This document shows, piece after piece, positions 26,801 through 34,787 of a stretch of DNA of 64,000 nucleotides. Position 1 is the first letter of the stretch. Every line of letters starts with the position of its first letter. The stretch comes from Ornithinimicrobium avium (lineage in GTDB: Bacteria; Actinomycetota; Actinomycetes; Actinomycetales; Dermatophilaceae): NCBI RefSeq assembly GCF_003351765.1, contig NZ_CP031229.1, positions 1,674,001-1,738,000 of the forward strand, given 5' to 3'. The position numbers were made by a program, and so were the translations under genes. The notes below the pieces were generated by a model. The model was not told the origin of the DNA, made no database searches, and saw nothing but the letters and a program-made list of their open reading frames with translations.

Positions 26801-27233
26801 CGGCCGTCACCGGGACAGAAGCAACCGCCGGCGCGGTGACCGGGGCGGGTGCCGCTGAGGCCTCCGGAACGACCCCGCCGGGGGCGGCGATGAACAGGGC
26901 CAACGCGGCGAGGACCAAGGGCCGCATCCCCGACTGGGGCAGGGACAGGGCCGGCAGCCTCGGAGCTCGGACGCCACGCAGGGCCGAGACGGCCTCGACG
27001 ACGATGCTCAGGCTCAGGGCGGCCCAGACCACCCAGCCGAGGAGCTTGGCCCCGGTCAGGGCCAGGGTGCCGTCGTCTGGGGTCAGCAGGGCGTCGCGGA
27101 CCTGGTCCAGGCTGGGGAGGGTCTCCGGCAGCGGATTTCCGCCGAGGGCCAGCAGCAGGGCGGGCAGACCCACCAGGATGCCGGCCAGGACGACCAGGGC
27201 GCCCAGTCCGATGAGGCGTTGACGGACTTTCAT
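23853..27233 (-). CDS. Giant LysM-BTAD membrane protein
   Basis: The 1126-residue protein has three N-terminal membrane segments (about 6-32, 63-85, 104-122), two LysM peptidoglycan-binding domains (about 175-225 and 240-290, each starting YVVRPGDTLWSIAAQHLG-like), a further membrane segment near 420-440, and a C-terminal region (about 870-1110) with a winged-helix part and a BTAD (AfsR/SARP-type) TPR domain. This places a wall-binding region outside and a regulator-like domain inside. Such proteins recur in actinobacterial Tad and conjugation loci. It may sense the wall or pilus state (inference). A run of a 21-bp repeat encodes GGDGRDV units at about residue 385-415. It follows the pseudopilin genes with a four-base overlap (ATGA). 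Confidence 0.85.
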   Translation of the reverse strand: MKVRQRLIGLGALVVLAGILVGLPALLLALGGNPLPETLPSLDQVRDALLTPDDGTLALTGAKLLGWVVWAALSLSIVVEAVSALRGVRAPRLPALSLPQSGMRPLVLAALALFIAAPGGVVPEASAAPAPVTAPAVASVPVTAGADTGPAPVTTTAAATTEQEPTRAYVVRPGDTLWSIAAQHLGSGHDYHRIVDLNPERLAGGADWVTPGMVLQLPAPGAGAGTGEQAAQEQDVVVQTGDTLSGLAAEHLGQATRWPEIYEASTGTVQPDGRRLSDPDLIYPGWRLDLPEAAGGQERPAPTTAGARTAVDAGTAPATQPDTPDAAEPEQQVEASPAGGAAARSGITLGAAAGATSIDDSAVDAGPDTDGDLGRGVDGDAAGDGRDVGGDGRDVGGDGRDVGGDGRDAGGDLEDDAPSAWLLEGIVGSGALLGGALFLALTLRRRSRFRTRRPGRALAPPDPLLAPVEKTIQTRGRSAAHTLEQLDQALRRLGGACATTGAPVPAVAAVQLAGDGLWLHLWRPADLSAPWQDTGDGQHWFLPAGTAVEQIGPLEQDAPAPFPLLVCVGAGDDGSAWLLNLEDLEVALTGQAEYVDDLARYLAAEVAVNPWSAGVRLDCVGIASEVAAMNPARVSVADDGALEDLVAEVVGVIDRVGTRDVPTARVRQDGEDTWPARMVLLSTDGAAPAATDQLRHLLAQHAGSTGACLVVRSGTPTDTAMHIEATADGRVRIPAAGLDLVGVGLTADEAAGCAALLAQSHAEPDVPMPAATPDSDEYQEDRRGWSDQAGAIRPEHSTGREAAVDHQDLATLLPEGDEVYEQEAATTAQDLSTLAPRVEPDVARQVLQADPTLDADLAAWWDPAVRVPRLTLLGPVKAKAWGKPLAERKGYMTELLAYLAVHPHGVTTAQTAEAFGITEARTRDYIGRCRDWLGTDPVTGQLHIPHAQEAPATRARGVNVYQVLGLLVDVDLFRRLRTRAVARGGTEGIEDLKAALRLVQGRPFDQLRRGGWGWLFEGDRLDHHMTCAVVDVAHIVATHDLQTGDLAGARAAAEIALLAAPEEEIPTLDLVAVTAREGNTAEAVRLLQTDVCNRTDDPDLPPGDLPERTQRILDRHGWLEDRKEAV
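26000..26095. repeat. 21-bp in-frame tandem repeat inside the LysM-BTAD gene
   Basis: The unit gtctctgccgtccccgccaa(c) repeats four to five times with little change. On the coding strand it specifies repeated GGDGRDV heptads, a flexible linker before a membrane helix. As 21 is a multiple of 3, slippage would change linker length without a frameshift. Confidence 0.85.
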
Positions 27234-27685
27234 TGCTCCACTCCTCCCACGGATCGGGTGATCCGTGCCTCTGCCGTGCCGGTCGCGCTCAGGCTGGGTA
27301 CGCCGACGATCGACAGGAACTTGGTCGGGTAGACCGAGGTGACGTCGACGCTGATGCTGGCCGGGCCGGTCACGGACGCCGAACCGGCGACTCCGGCGCT
27401 GGCCAGGTACGCCTGCGCGGCCGCCGCCGCCTGGCCGGGGTCGGCTACCGCCCCCAGGCCGCGGACCCCGGTGGGCGTCTGCAGCTGCTGGCCCCCGACG
27501 CGGGCGGCCTCACGGGCGGTCGCGCGGGCCTCCTGCATGGCGTGCAGGTGACCGGAGACGTCCACCGCCAGCCCGACCATGATCAGGAACGAGGCCGCGA
27601 TGACGATGACGAACACCCCCACCGAACCGCGCTCTGTCTGCTCCCGCTGGCCAGCCCTCACCCTTTTTTGGGTCACCGCGTTCAT
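27230..27685 (-). CDS. TadG-like pseudopilin
   Basis: The 151-residue protein starts with a basic segment and RGSVGVFVIVIAASFLIMVGLAVDVSG, the N-terminal hydrophobic helix typical of TadE/TadG minor pilins, followed by a Putative-TadG-like extracellular part with HAMQEARATAREAARVGGQ. Its stop overlaps the start of the LysM-BTAD gene (ATGA), and its ATG lies within the last codons of the previous TadE gene. It should be a minor component of the Tad pilus encoded here. Confidence 0.8.
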   Translation of the reverse strand: MNAVTQKRVRAGQREQTERGSVGVFVIVIAASFLIMVGLAVDVSGHLHAMQEARATAREAARVGGQQLQTPTGVRGLGAVADPGQAAAAAQAYLASAGVAGSASVTGPASISVDVTSVYPTKFLSIVGVPSLSATGTAEARITRSVGGVEQ

Positions 27686-28122
27686 CCCTGCCTCGAGCGG
27701 TAGGTGTCGATCGGGGAGGACATGGTGGCCTCCAGGGTGCGGTTGCCGGGGATTCCTGGGAAGGCCAGGTCGGACATGTCGACCTGGCACGACACGGTCG
27801 CGGTGACCAGCCCGGGTGTGCCGGGCTCCTGGCCGAAGGCGCTGGTGTCCACCGACACCGACTGGGTCACGCAGCGCACGTCCTGGTTGGTCAGGGAGGC
27901 CGACGCTGCCCCGGTCGCGGAGCCGGACGCCTCCCCGGCCGAGCGGGCGATCGAGGCGGCCCGGGCCGCCTCGGCGGCCGCGGCCTGGACGGACTGCTGA
28001 GCCAGGGCGTACCGGCCGGCGAAGAACACCGCCAGGACGAAGAACAGCAGGACCGGGCCCAGGATCACCATCTCCACTGAGACCGACCCCCGGTCACGCC
28101 CGGACCTGCGCGCGCGGATCAT
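27682..28122 (-). CDS. TadE-like pseudopilin (first)
   Basis: The 146-residue protein has the TadE signature: RGSVSVEMVILGPVLLFFVL (Glu after the small residues, as in pilin processing sites), followed by RYALAQQSVQAAAAEAARAAS. TadE-like proteins are minor pilins processed by a prepilin peptidase. Its ATG overlaps the end of the upstream TadE-like gene by four bases. No prepilin peptidase (TadV) gene was found in the window, so processing would use a host enzyme (inference). Confidence 0.82.
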   Translation of the reverse strand: MIRARRSGRDRGSVSVEMVILGPVLLFFVLAVFFAGRYALAQQSVQAAAAEAARAASIARSAGEASGSATGAASASLTNQDVRCVTQSVSVDTSAFGQEPGTPGLVTATVSCQVDMSDLAFPGIPGNRTLEATMSSPIDTYRSRQG

Positions 28123-28541
28123 CCGGTGATCCTCTCGGTCGGGAAGCTGGCCGACTGGGCGACCGAGGGGTTCAGGAAGGGGACCAGGCTCTGCGCCTGG
28201 CCGGTGACGGTCACTGTCGCGGTCGTGGCCGACCGCGACCCGGTGACGGCCGGGTCGAGCACCACGCCGTCGCCGGCGTCGGCGATGAACGACGATGCTG
28301 CGGAGATGCCGGCGCCGGCCGAGGAGCTCTCGGCGGCGGCGACGCGGGCACCCTCGGTGGCCGCGCCCAGGGCGACCGCGCGGGCGTGGAACCACAGGCC
28401 GCCCTGGACCATCGCGAAGAGCAGCAGGAAGACCAGCGGCAGCAGGACGACGACCTCCACCGAGCTCGAACCACGGTCCCGGGGGGTGGCACGCAGAACA
28501 CGCGCCACCCCCCGGGGCCGCAGGCCGAGCCCGGCGCTCAT
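28119..28541 (-). CDS. TadE-like pseudopilin (second)
   Basis: A 140-residue TadE-type protein with RGSSSVEVVVLLPLVFLLLF as the N-terminal helix and HARAVALGAATEGARVAAAE after it. The stop overlaps the next pseudopilin ATG by four bases. The extracellular part is Ser/Thr-rich. Role as for the neighbouring pseudopilins. Confidence 0.82.
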   Translation of the reverse strand: MSAGLGLRPRGVARVLRATPRDRGSSSVEVVVLLPLVFLLLFAMVQGGLWFHARAVALGAATEGARVAAAESSSAGAGISAASSFIADAGDGVVLDPAVTGSRSATTATVTVTGQAQSLVPFLNPSVAQSASFPTERITG

Positions 28542-28741
28542 CAGCTCAGGCCACCCAGCTTGCCGGTCGCCCAGGCGGTCAGCAGGCCCACGATCAGAGT
28601 GGCCAGGGCGAACAGGCCCAGGGCGATGACGACTGTCTCCACCGAGATCGACCCCCGCTCACCGCGGGCGATGATCTCCTGGCGCAGACGCTGCGGGTAG
28701 GCCGCGACCTGGGTGCTGTAGTGAAAAGTGGACTTCTTCAT
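28541..28741 (-). CDS. Small Flp/TadE-like pilin subunit
   Basis: The 66-residue protein has a basic, leader-like start and RGSISVETVVIALGLFALAT with the processing-type Glu, and ends in KLGGLS soon after the helix. Its size and a short C-terminus suit the major Flp pilin, so it may be the shaft subunit of the Tad pilus. It lies first among the pilin genes after TadC, with ggggagaac before the ATG. Confidence 0.72.
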   Translation of the reverse strand: MKKSTFHYSTQVAAYPQRLRQEIIARGERGSISVETVVIALGLFALATLIVGLLTAWATGKLGGLS

Positions 28742-28827
28742 GGGTTCTCCCCTTCGTGACGGTGCGGATGGTTCATGGGTCGTTGGGCGGGTGTCCTGGC
28801 GGCGGCTCTGTGGTGGTGTCGTGTCGA

Positions 28828-29757
28828 TCAGCTCCCCACCATGCGCAGGACCTGGGGGGTGATGAGGATGAGCAGGAAGATCATCCCGAGCAGGGTCATC
28901 GGCAGGGTCATCCGTTCGCTGACCTCGTTGGCGCGGGTCTTCTGCGCGGACAGGATCGCCGAGCGCATGCTGGCCGCCCGGGCCTTCAGCTGGGGGTAGA
29001 CACGTCCACCTTCCTCACCGGAGAGGCGCATGATGTCGGCGAGCTCGTGCAGGTCGGGCATGTCGATCTCGTTGCCCAGGTGCCGCAGCGCGTCCCAGGG
29101 GGTGATCCCCGACCAGCGGGTGCGTGCCAGCTCCTCCCGCATCCGGCGGAAGACCCAGGAGTCGCCGACCGCGGCCGCGGCCTCCATCGCCTGTCTCGGG
29201 CCGGACCCGGACGCCATCTCCAGGGCGACCAGGTCGACGAACGCGCCCAGGGAACGGGCGAACTCGACCCGGGCGTCGCGGGCGTCGGTGACCACGTTGT
29301 AGGTCGGGACGAACCACAGCGCCACGGTCAGCACGAGGGTGGCCAGGACCGGGACGTACACCGGGATGGAGAAGGAGAACATGGCCGCGGCGGACAGGAC
29401 GGGCCCGGCGACCAGGCCGATGAAGGCGTACAGGATCTTCTCGCCGTAGAACCGCGACGGGCTCATCCCCAGCACGGCCAGGTCGGCGGGCGCCACCCTG
29501 CCCCACAGACTGGCCGGCAGGTGCCGGGCACCCCAGGCACCGAGTACGTCGCGCACGTCGCGGTCCTCGTCGACACCCTTGACTCGGGGCCGGGTGAGGG
29601 CCCGGGCCGCGTCCTGGGCCTCCCGGGCGCCGGTCGGGGAGAGCCGGGCCAGCGCCTGCTCCAGGTCGGGGTGGGAGGGGACCAGCTGGAACAGCACCAG
29701 GGCCAGGCCGGCCCCGACGAGCCCGCCGGCGGCCAGCAGCAGCTGCAGCGCGGTCAT
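28828..29757 (-). CDS. tadC: TadC-like type II secretion F-domain membrane protein
   Basis: The 309-residue protein has a T2SSF domain (about 130-260; ARVEFARSLGAFVDLVALEM and DIMRLSGEEGGRVYPQLKAR), membrane segments at about 5-22, 105-125, 127-147 and 285-307. TadC with TadB forms the inner-membrane platform of the Tad pilus. The ATG overlaps the stop of the TadB gene by four bases. The GEEGGR motif is typical of TadC in actinobacteria. Confidence 0.85.
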   Translation of the reverse strand: MTALQLLLAAGGLVGAGLALVLFQLVPSHPDLEQALARLSPTGAREAQDAARALTRPRVKGVDEDRDVRDVLGAWGARHLPASLWGRVAPADLAVLGMSPSRFYGEKILYAFIGLVAGPVLSAAAMFSFSIPVYVPVLATLVLTVALWFVPTYNVVTDARDARVEFARSLGAFVDLVALEMASGSGPRQAMEAAAAVGDSWVFRRMREELARTRWSGITPWDALRHLGNEIDMPDLHELADIMRLSGEEGGRVYPQLKARAASMRSAILSAQKTRANEVSERMTLPMTLLGMIFLLILITPQVLRMVGS

Positions 29758-30611
29758 GCCGCACGCTCCCGCACGGAGGTGCCGATGAAGCGCGGCATCG
29801 GCTTGCCGCGGGCCATCGTCCGCAGCCAGATCAGCATCCCGACGTACAGGGCCAGGAAGGAGCCGAGCAGCACCTGCCCGATCGGGCTCCCGTAGGGGGC
29901 GATGTAGTTTCCGGACAGGGACAGGAAGACCAGGACCGACAGGGTGATGCCGGTGATCAGACGGGCGTTGGCCCGCGGCTTGGCCCGGTCGGACTCGATC
30001 TCCCGCCGGGCACGCACGTCCTCACCTACGGACTGCGCCAGCGCGCCCAGCACCGTGGCCAGGCCGCCGCCGCGGCGGCGGGCCCCCAGGGCCAGGTTGG
30101 CGGCGATCAGGTCCCCGGTCGGGTCGTCCAGGTCGTCGGCGAAGGCCCGCAGCGCGTCCTCGGTCCTCCACCGGGCCCGCAACCGGCCCGCCAGGCGGGT
30201 CACCTCCGGCTTGATCGGCTCAGGCGTGGAGCGCAGAGACCGCAGCAGCGCCTGCTCCAGCCCGACCCCTGCCCCCAGGGTGCCGGCCACGGTCCGCACC
30301 CACTCCTCCATCGCCTCCAGCCGCGCCACCTCCCGCTGCGCGGGGGGTGCGGCCAGCAGCACCGGGATACCGGCCAGGGCCAGCGGGGCGATGACCACGG
30401 CGATCACCCACCCGGTCAGCACCGCGACCAGGACACCGATGCCCAGACCGATGCCTGCCAGCATCCGGGTCCGCGGGCTCAACCGGGCACGCCGGGTGCC
30501 GGCCCGGCGTGGCCGGGCCGGTGGGACGGGCCGGGCTACCAGCCCGGCGACCAGTGCGAGCAGCCCACCGGCGACCAGCGCACCGGAGACAGCGACGAGC
30601 AGGGTGCTCAT
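29754..30611 (-). CDS. tadB: TadB-like type II secretion F-domain membrane protein
   Basis: The 285-residue protein has an N-terminal membrane segment, a pair at about 50-85, a T2SSF domain with GVGLEQALLRSLRSTPEPIK and LALGARRRGGGLATVLGALA, and a C-terminal pair (LSGNYIAPYGSPIGQVLLGS region). It is the partner of TadC in the pilus platform. The ATG at 30611 overlaps the stop of the TadA gene, implying coupled translation. Confidence 0.85.
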   Translation of the reverse strand: MSTLLVAVSGALVAGGLLALVAGLVARPVPPARPRRAGTRRARLSPRTRMLAGIGLGIGVLVAVLTGWVIAVVIAPLALAGIPVLLAAPPAQREVARLEAMEEWVRTVAGTLGAGVGLEQALLRSLRSTPEPIKPEVTRLAGRLRARWRTEDALRAFADDLDDPTGDLIAANLALGARRRGGGLATVLGALAQSVGEDVRARREIESDRAKPRANARLITGITLSVLVFLSLSGNYIAPYGSPIGQVLLGSFLALYVGMLIWLRTMARGKPMPRFIGTSVRERAA

Positions 30612-32230
30612 GCACCGGTCCCTTCCTGTGCTTCGGTGAAGCCGGCCAGGTCGAAACCGAACCGGGTCAGGTCGCGGTAGTCGTCGGGCAGGACGTACGG
30701 CCGTGCGGTCGCCGAGCCGGGGTCGGCCTTGAACACGTGCGTGACCGCGTAGCCGGTCTGCTCCTCCCCCAGGGCGACGGCGATGATCTCGGACACGAAC
30801 CGGGACACCTGCGCGCTCCCGTCGGGCGCCGGCAGGGTCTCCTTCGTGACGTGGACGACGACGTCGACACCGGAGGCGACCGCGCGGAGGGCGAAGTCGT
30901 GGGTCGCGTGCTGCCCCGATTCCATGACACAGGTCACCAGCTTCTCCACCGCACCGACCGCATGGGCCGCGTGGGTGGTGGAGATGGACCCCGACCCCGA
31001 CTGCATGGCCTTGAGCATCGCCGCGGCCTCCGGGCCGCGGACCTCGCCGACGATCTGCCGGTTCAGGTTCATCCGGAAGCTGCCGTGCAGCGCCTGGTCC
31101 AGCGTGTACTCCCCCGCCCGTGACCCGTCCGGGCCGACCTCACCCGACCCGGGCCGGGCCTCCCAGGCGAACACGTACGGATGCCGCTCGGGCATCTGGT
31201 GCAGGTGCAGCTCGTGCTCGGTCTCGAAGGTGCCGATGACCTCATACCGGGGGATCTCGTTGCACAGCGCCCGCACCATCGTGGTCTTGCCGGCGCCCTG
31301 CGCGCCGGAGACCACGATCGACCGGCCGGAGCGGACCACCGCGGCCAGGAACGAGGCGGCGACCGGGGTCAGCGCGCCCAGGTCGACCAGGTCCTGCAGG
31401 GACACCTGCGTCATCCGGTGGCGGCGGATCACCACCTGCGGCCGGGGCGTCACCCACGCCTGCGCCGCCAGGCGGGCACCACCGTCGAGGCGCAGGTGCA
31501 GCTCGGGGTGGGACCGGGAGAACGGGCGGGCGTTGACCTCCGAGCGGGATGCCACGAAGGCCAGGAAGTCCACCAGCTCCTGGTCGGAGTCGGCCACCGG
31601 CGGGGACGTGACCTGCCGGCCACCGGTGAGCTCCACGGTGACCTGGTCGTGGCCGAAGATCATGATGTTCTCCACCTGCGGGTCATCGACCAGCGGCTGC
31701 AGGCGTCCCAGCCCGAACACCGCGTCGAACACGGCCCGGGCCAGGTCGTGCTGCTCCTCGATGTCCCAGGCCTCGGTCCCGGCACGCAGGCGCTCGGTGG
31801 CCTCCTGCCCCAGCAGTTCGGTGATGATCGCCCGTCCCCGCTCCTGCTGGGCACCCCGGTCCTCCTCCCCGGTGGGGGTCCCTTCCTGGGACAGGCGGTC
31901 CGCGGTCTGCTGCCGCAGGCTGGCGACCAGCTCCCAGTCCAGGCCGTCCTGGGACCGGCCGTGCCAGCCCGACCGACCCGCGTCCCGGGTCTGTAGCGGC
32001 ACGACGTTGTCGCCCCGCCCCGGCTCCGGCACGGGTGCAGCACCACGTGCCGGGGGGTGGCTGGACTGCTCGTCCGTGCCCTGGTTCAGGGTGAATCCCC
32101 CGCGTCGGCGGCCCCGGGAGGATCCGCGGGTGCTGCCCCCAGTGGTGGGCGGGGTAGTGAACAGTGGCAGCCCGGTCGGGTCGGAGCTGGCTGTCTCCTC
32201 GGGCTGCTCTGCGTGGTTCTCGATGCTCAC
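30608..32230 (-). CDS. tadA: TadA/CpaF-family pilus assembly ATPase
   Basis: The 540-residue protein has a low-complexity N-terminus (about 1-110) and the CpaF ATPase: Walker A VVSGAQGAGKTTMVRA, an Asp box near YEVIGTFETEHELHLHQ, Walker B-type region QIVGEVRGPEAAAML, and STTHAAHAVGAVEKL. It hydrolyses ATP to drive pilus assembly or retraction at the inner face of the membrane. GTG 32230 overlaps the CpaE stop (GTGA) and the stop overlaps the TadB start. The same ATPase family could also serve a conjugation system as a VirB11 relative, which is notable here. Confidence 0.9.
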   Translation of the reverse strand: MSIENHAEQPEETASSDPTGLPLFTTPPTTGGSTRGSSRGRRRGGFTLNQGTDEQSSHPPARGAAPVPEPGRGDNVVPLQTRDAGRSGWHGRSQDGLDWELVASLRQQTADRLSQEGTPTGEEDRGAQQERGRAIITELLGQEATERLRAGTEAWDIEEQHDLARAVFDAVFGLGRLQPLVDDPQVENIMIFGHDQVTVELTGGRQVTSPPVADSDQELVDFLAFVASRSEVNARPFSRSHPELHLRLDGGARLAAQAWVTPRPQVVIRRHRMTQVSLQDLVDLGALTPVAASFLAAVVRSGRSIVVSGAQGAGKTTMVRALCNEIPRYEVIGTFETEHELHLHQMPERHPYVFAWEARPGSGEVGPDGSRAGEYTLDQALHGSFRMNLNRQIVGEVRGPEAAAMLKAMQSGSGSISTTHAAHAVGAVEKLVTCVMESGQHATHDFALRAVASGVDVVVHVTKETLPAPDGSAQVSRFVSEIIAVALGEEQTGYAVTHVFKADPGSATARPYVLPDDYRDLTRFGFDLAGFTEAQEGTGA

Positions 32231-33021
32231 GACGACACCTCGCTCAGGTCGTGGGTGTTGCTCGCGATCCGTTTCCGGGCGGCTTCGTCGAGGTGCCGCA
32301 GGCCGGCCACGAGCTGGCTCGAGCCCAGTCGTCGCACCGGGGTGCCGGCGGAGAACGCGGCAGCGGCCCTGGGGTCCCAAGCCACGGACCCCAGGACCGG
32401 GGGCCGCCCGCCGCACGCCGGGGCCAGGACCTTGCCGACCTCGGCCTCGCTGTAGGGCCGACCGGGTCCGACGAGCACCACGCCCAGCGACGTCGCCCCA
32501 CCGACCTCCTCGAGCTCGGTGTGCAGGGTGGCCAGCCACGACCGCAGGGCGGACAACGAGACCAGGTCGGAGCGGCACACCACCAGGGCCAGGTCGGCCC
32601 CGTGCAGCAACGGCGTGGGCGACCCGGTCAGGCCCAGCCGCCCCACGTCGACGATGACGTCCTGCCCCGTGCCCTCCAACGCCTTGAACGCGGCCAGCAA
32701 CGGCTCCCACAGGCCGACCAGTGCCCGGGCCTGGGCGTGCGAGCGGGTACCCGGCAGAAGCTCCACCGCAGAGTCGGGCAGGGACATGGTCAGGGACGGC
32801 AGCGCCGACCGCAGCCGGCCCTGCTGCTGGGCCGTCCACAGCTCCAGCAGCGCGTCCGGGGGCACCAACTGCCCGCGCAGGTACCCGGCCAGCATGGATG
32901 CCCCGCCGGTGGGGTCGGCGTCCACCAGGACGGTGGGCCGCCCCCGGGACAGCGCCCACCCCAGGGCGGTCGTCGTCACACCCGGGGAACCGGAGGCCGA
33001 CGTCAGCGTGATGACCGCCAT
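32227..33021 (-). CDS. CpaE/TadZ-like pilus localisation protein, degenerate P-loop
   Basis: The 264-residue protein starts MAVITLTSASGSPGVTTTAL, a ParA/MinD-type nucleotide loop, followed by VLVDADPTGGASMLAGYL. The usual KGGxGKTT is SGSPGVTT, lacking both lysines. CpaE/TadZ proteins place the Tad machinery in the cell and are often atypical in this loop. The ATG lies one base from the SAF-protein stop; the stop overlaps TadA. Confidence 0.75.
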   Translation of the reverse strand: MAVITLTSASGSPGVTTTALGWALSRGRPTVLVDADPTGGASMLAGYLRGQLVPPDALLELWTAQQQGRLRSALPSLTMSLPDSAVELLPGTRSHAQARALVGLWEPLLAAFKALEGTGQDVIVDVGRLGLTGSPTPLLHGADLALVVCRSDLVSLSALRSWLATLHTELEEVGGATSLGVVLVGPGRPYSEAEVGKVLAPACGGRPPVLGSVAWDPRAAAAFSAGTPVRRLGSSQLVAGLRHLDEAARKRIASNTHDLSEVSS

Positions 33022-33022
33022 C

Positions 33023-33733
33023 TCAGCCGCCCTCCCGGCTGTCCAGCACCAGCGCGGCCCGACCCGCGGAGGCCCATTGCGCAATCTGTGCCGCGTCCTG
33101 CTCCGGGACCAGGACCGAGACCACCGTCTGCGGGGACTCCAGGGAGGCGGTCACGCCGACCACCTCGGCCGCGAAGACGGTGTCTGCGGACTCGAACGCC
33201 GCCGGGTCCCCGGCCTGGCCGGGTGTGCCCACCACCCGCACCCGGTCCCCCACCATCAACGGTTCGCCGGGCATCAGCCCGGACGTCAGCGCCAGACCCA
33301 CCACGGACTCACCTGCCCCGGGGACGACCTGCGCAGCGGCCGCGTCGGGGGTCAGCAGCGCCCCGGCGGACAGGTCGCGGGCAGCACGCTGGCCGACGAA
33401 GGAGTCCAGGTCGCCGGCGGGGACGAGCTGCAGGGCCGGGTCCGGGGTCACCTGGACCGTCATCAGGTCCGCTGCGGTGATCGTCTCCCCCCGCATCACC
33501 GTGTCCCGCACCGCCACCGCACTCGTGGCGTCGGTGTTGGACAGGTAGACCCACACGGCCAGCAGGGCGCCCGTCACCACCAGGCCCAGACCCACCAGAG
33601 CCAGCAACGGACGGCGACGCAGCTTCGGTGGTGCCGCCACCGCGGTCGTCCCCGTCGTGGGTGGTGTGGGCGGATACGGCAAGGACCCTCCGGCGCCGCC
33701 CTGCCCGTCGGTCGCGCTGAACTTCTTTGCCAT
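33023..33733 (-). CDS. SAF-domain protein, CpaB/RcpC-like
   Basis: The 236-residue protein has a Pro-rich start, one membrane helix (about 43-64) and a SAF domain: AVAVRDTVMRGETITAADLMTV (about 72-93). A CpaB-type region follows (VGLALTSGLMPGEPLMVGDRVRVV). CpaB proteins are accessory to Tad pilus assembly in the envelope. Start ATG 33733 has gggaagag upstream. It lies between the secreted protein and CpaE. Confidence 0.78.
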   Translation of the reverse strand: MAKKFSATDGQGGAGGSLPYPPTPPTTGTTAVAAPPKLRRRPLLALVGLGLVVTGALLAVWVYLSNTDATSAVAVRDTVMRGETITAADLMTVQVTPDPALQLVPAGDLDSFVGQRAARDLSAGALLTPDAAAAQVVPGAGESVVGLALTSGLMPGEPLMVGDRVRVVGTPGQAGDPAAFESADTVFAAEVVGVTASLESPQTVVSVLVPEQDAAQIAQWASAGRAALVLDSREGG

Positions 33734-33815
33734 GTGCGTCTCTTCCCGTCTCGACCTTGCTGACTTGTGCGAGGCATCCTTTGCCCGAAGGGCTCGCTGC
33801 GCGCCCGCTGGCGCC

Positions 33816-34787
33816 TTACTGGCTCAGCACCTGCGCCTCCCCCATCACGATCTGGCCGTCTTGGATCAGCTCCATCTCGATGGTTCCCGACTGGTCCAGC
33901 CCGGCCCAGCTGATGACCCAGTACGAGGTGGCCGAGATCGGGTAGTGGCCCTGCTCGGTGTACCGGTGTCCGCAGTCCGGGCTGTCCATGGCACCGAAGC
34001 GGTCCTCGTACGGGGTGCCCGGGGTGGCGCAGACCACCGAGGTCCCATCCCCCATGTCCCACACGATCTGCTCGACGCGGCCGGTGGCCGTGACCGTGTA
34101 CCCACCGGCCGAGGCCGACCGCGTTATCGGCCCCACGGTGTCTGCCGAAGGTGTCTCTGCCCACATCCAGGTCGGCAGGCCGAGGAGGCCGATCCGGCCC
34201 GGCCCGTCCTCGGGCACGATCCCGATGCTGACCGCCTTGAGGTTCATCGCCGCGACCGCCTGGTAAGCCAGTACCAGGGGGTTGGGCAAGTCTTCCCATG
34301 GCGGGCCGGCTGACCACACCTGGTCCTCCAGACTCGGGTCTAGGGACGGGTCCCCAAGCCAGATGCCGCGGTCGTAGATCGCGCCCTCGGCGTTGCCCTC
34401 CCACACCGGGTCACTGCGGGGTGGCTGGGGGTCCGCAAGGCGCGCGTAGGCGTTCCACCCCTGGACCCAGTGCCACCCTCCCGGCAGTTCGCAGGGCACC
34501 TCCTGGTCCTTGATCGTCTCGGTGCAGGCGATCTCCCCCGGCGGCACCCCTCCCCCGCCGCCTTCCTCAGGCGGGTCCACGGGTCCAGGGTCGGGAGCCC
34601 CCGGTTGGCCGGGCCCCTCGATGATGATGATGCACGTCCCCAAGCTCGGGTCGTACACCTCGCCAGGGCCGCACTCGACCGGTGGCGCACTCAGCAGCCC
34701 TCCCGCAGAACCGGCAACCGCGACCTGGGCCGGGGCAGCACCCAGGGCCAGGACAGCCAGCCACACTCCCCCCGTCAGTCGTCGCAT
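33816..34787 (-). CDS. Secreted protein with PKD-like region, Tad/conjugation cluster
   Basis: The 323-residue protein has a signal peptide (MRRLTGGVWLAVLALGAAPA), a Gly/Pro-rich linker, two Cys pairs and a C-terminal segment with VEQIVWDMGDGTSVVCATPG and CGHRYTEQGHYPISAT, the pattern of a PKD-type beta-sandwich (DGT ... Y ... G-x-Y). Similar proteins recur at the start of actinobacterial Tad-ICE clusters; function is unknown, perhaps surface adhesion. Its start overlaps the lipoprotein stop by 13 bases. Confidence 0.7.
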   Translation of the reverse strand: MRRLTGGVWLAVLALGAAPAQVAVAGSAGGLLSAPPVECGPGEVYDPSLGTCIIIIEGPGQPGAPDPGPVDPPEEGGGGGVPPGEIACTETIKDQEVPCELPGGWHWVQGWNAYARLADPQPPRSDPVWEGNAEGAIYDRGIWLGDPSLDPSLEDQVWSAGPPWEDLPNPLVLAYQAVAAMNLKAVSIGIVPEDGPGRIGLLGLPTWMWAETPSADTVGPITRSASAGGYTVTATGRVEQIVWDMGDGTSVVCATPGTPYEDRFGAMDSPDCGHRYTEQGHYPISATSYWVISWAGLDQSGTIEMELIQDGQIVMGEAQVLSQ

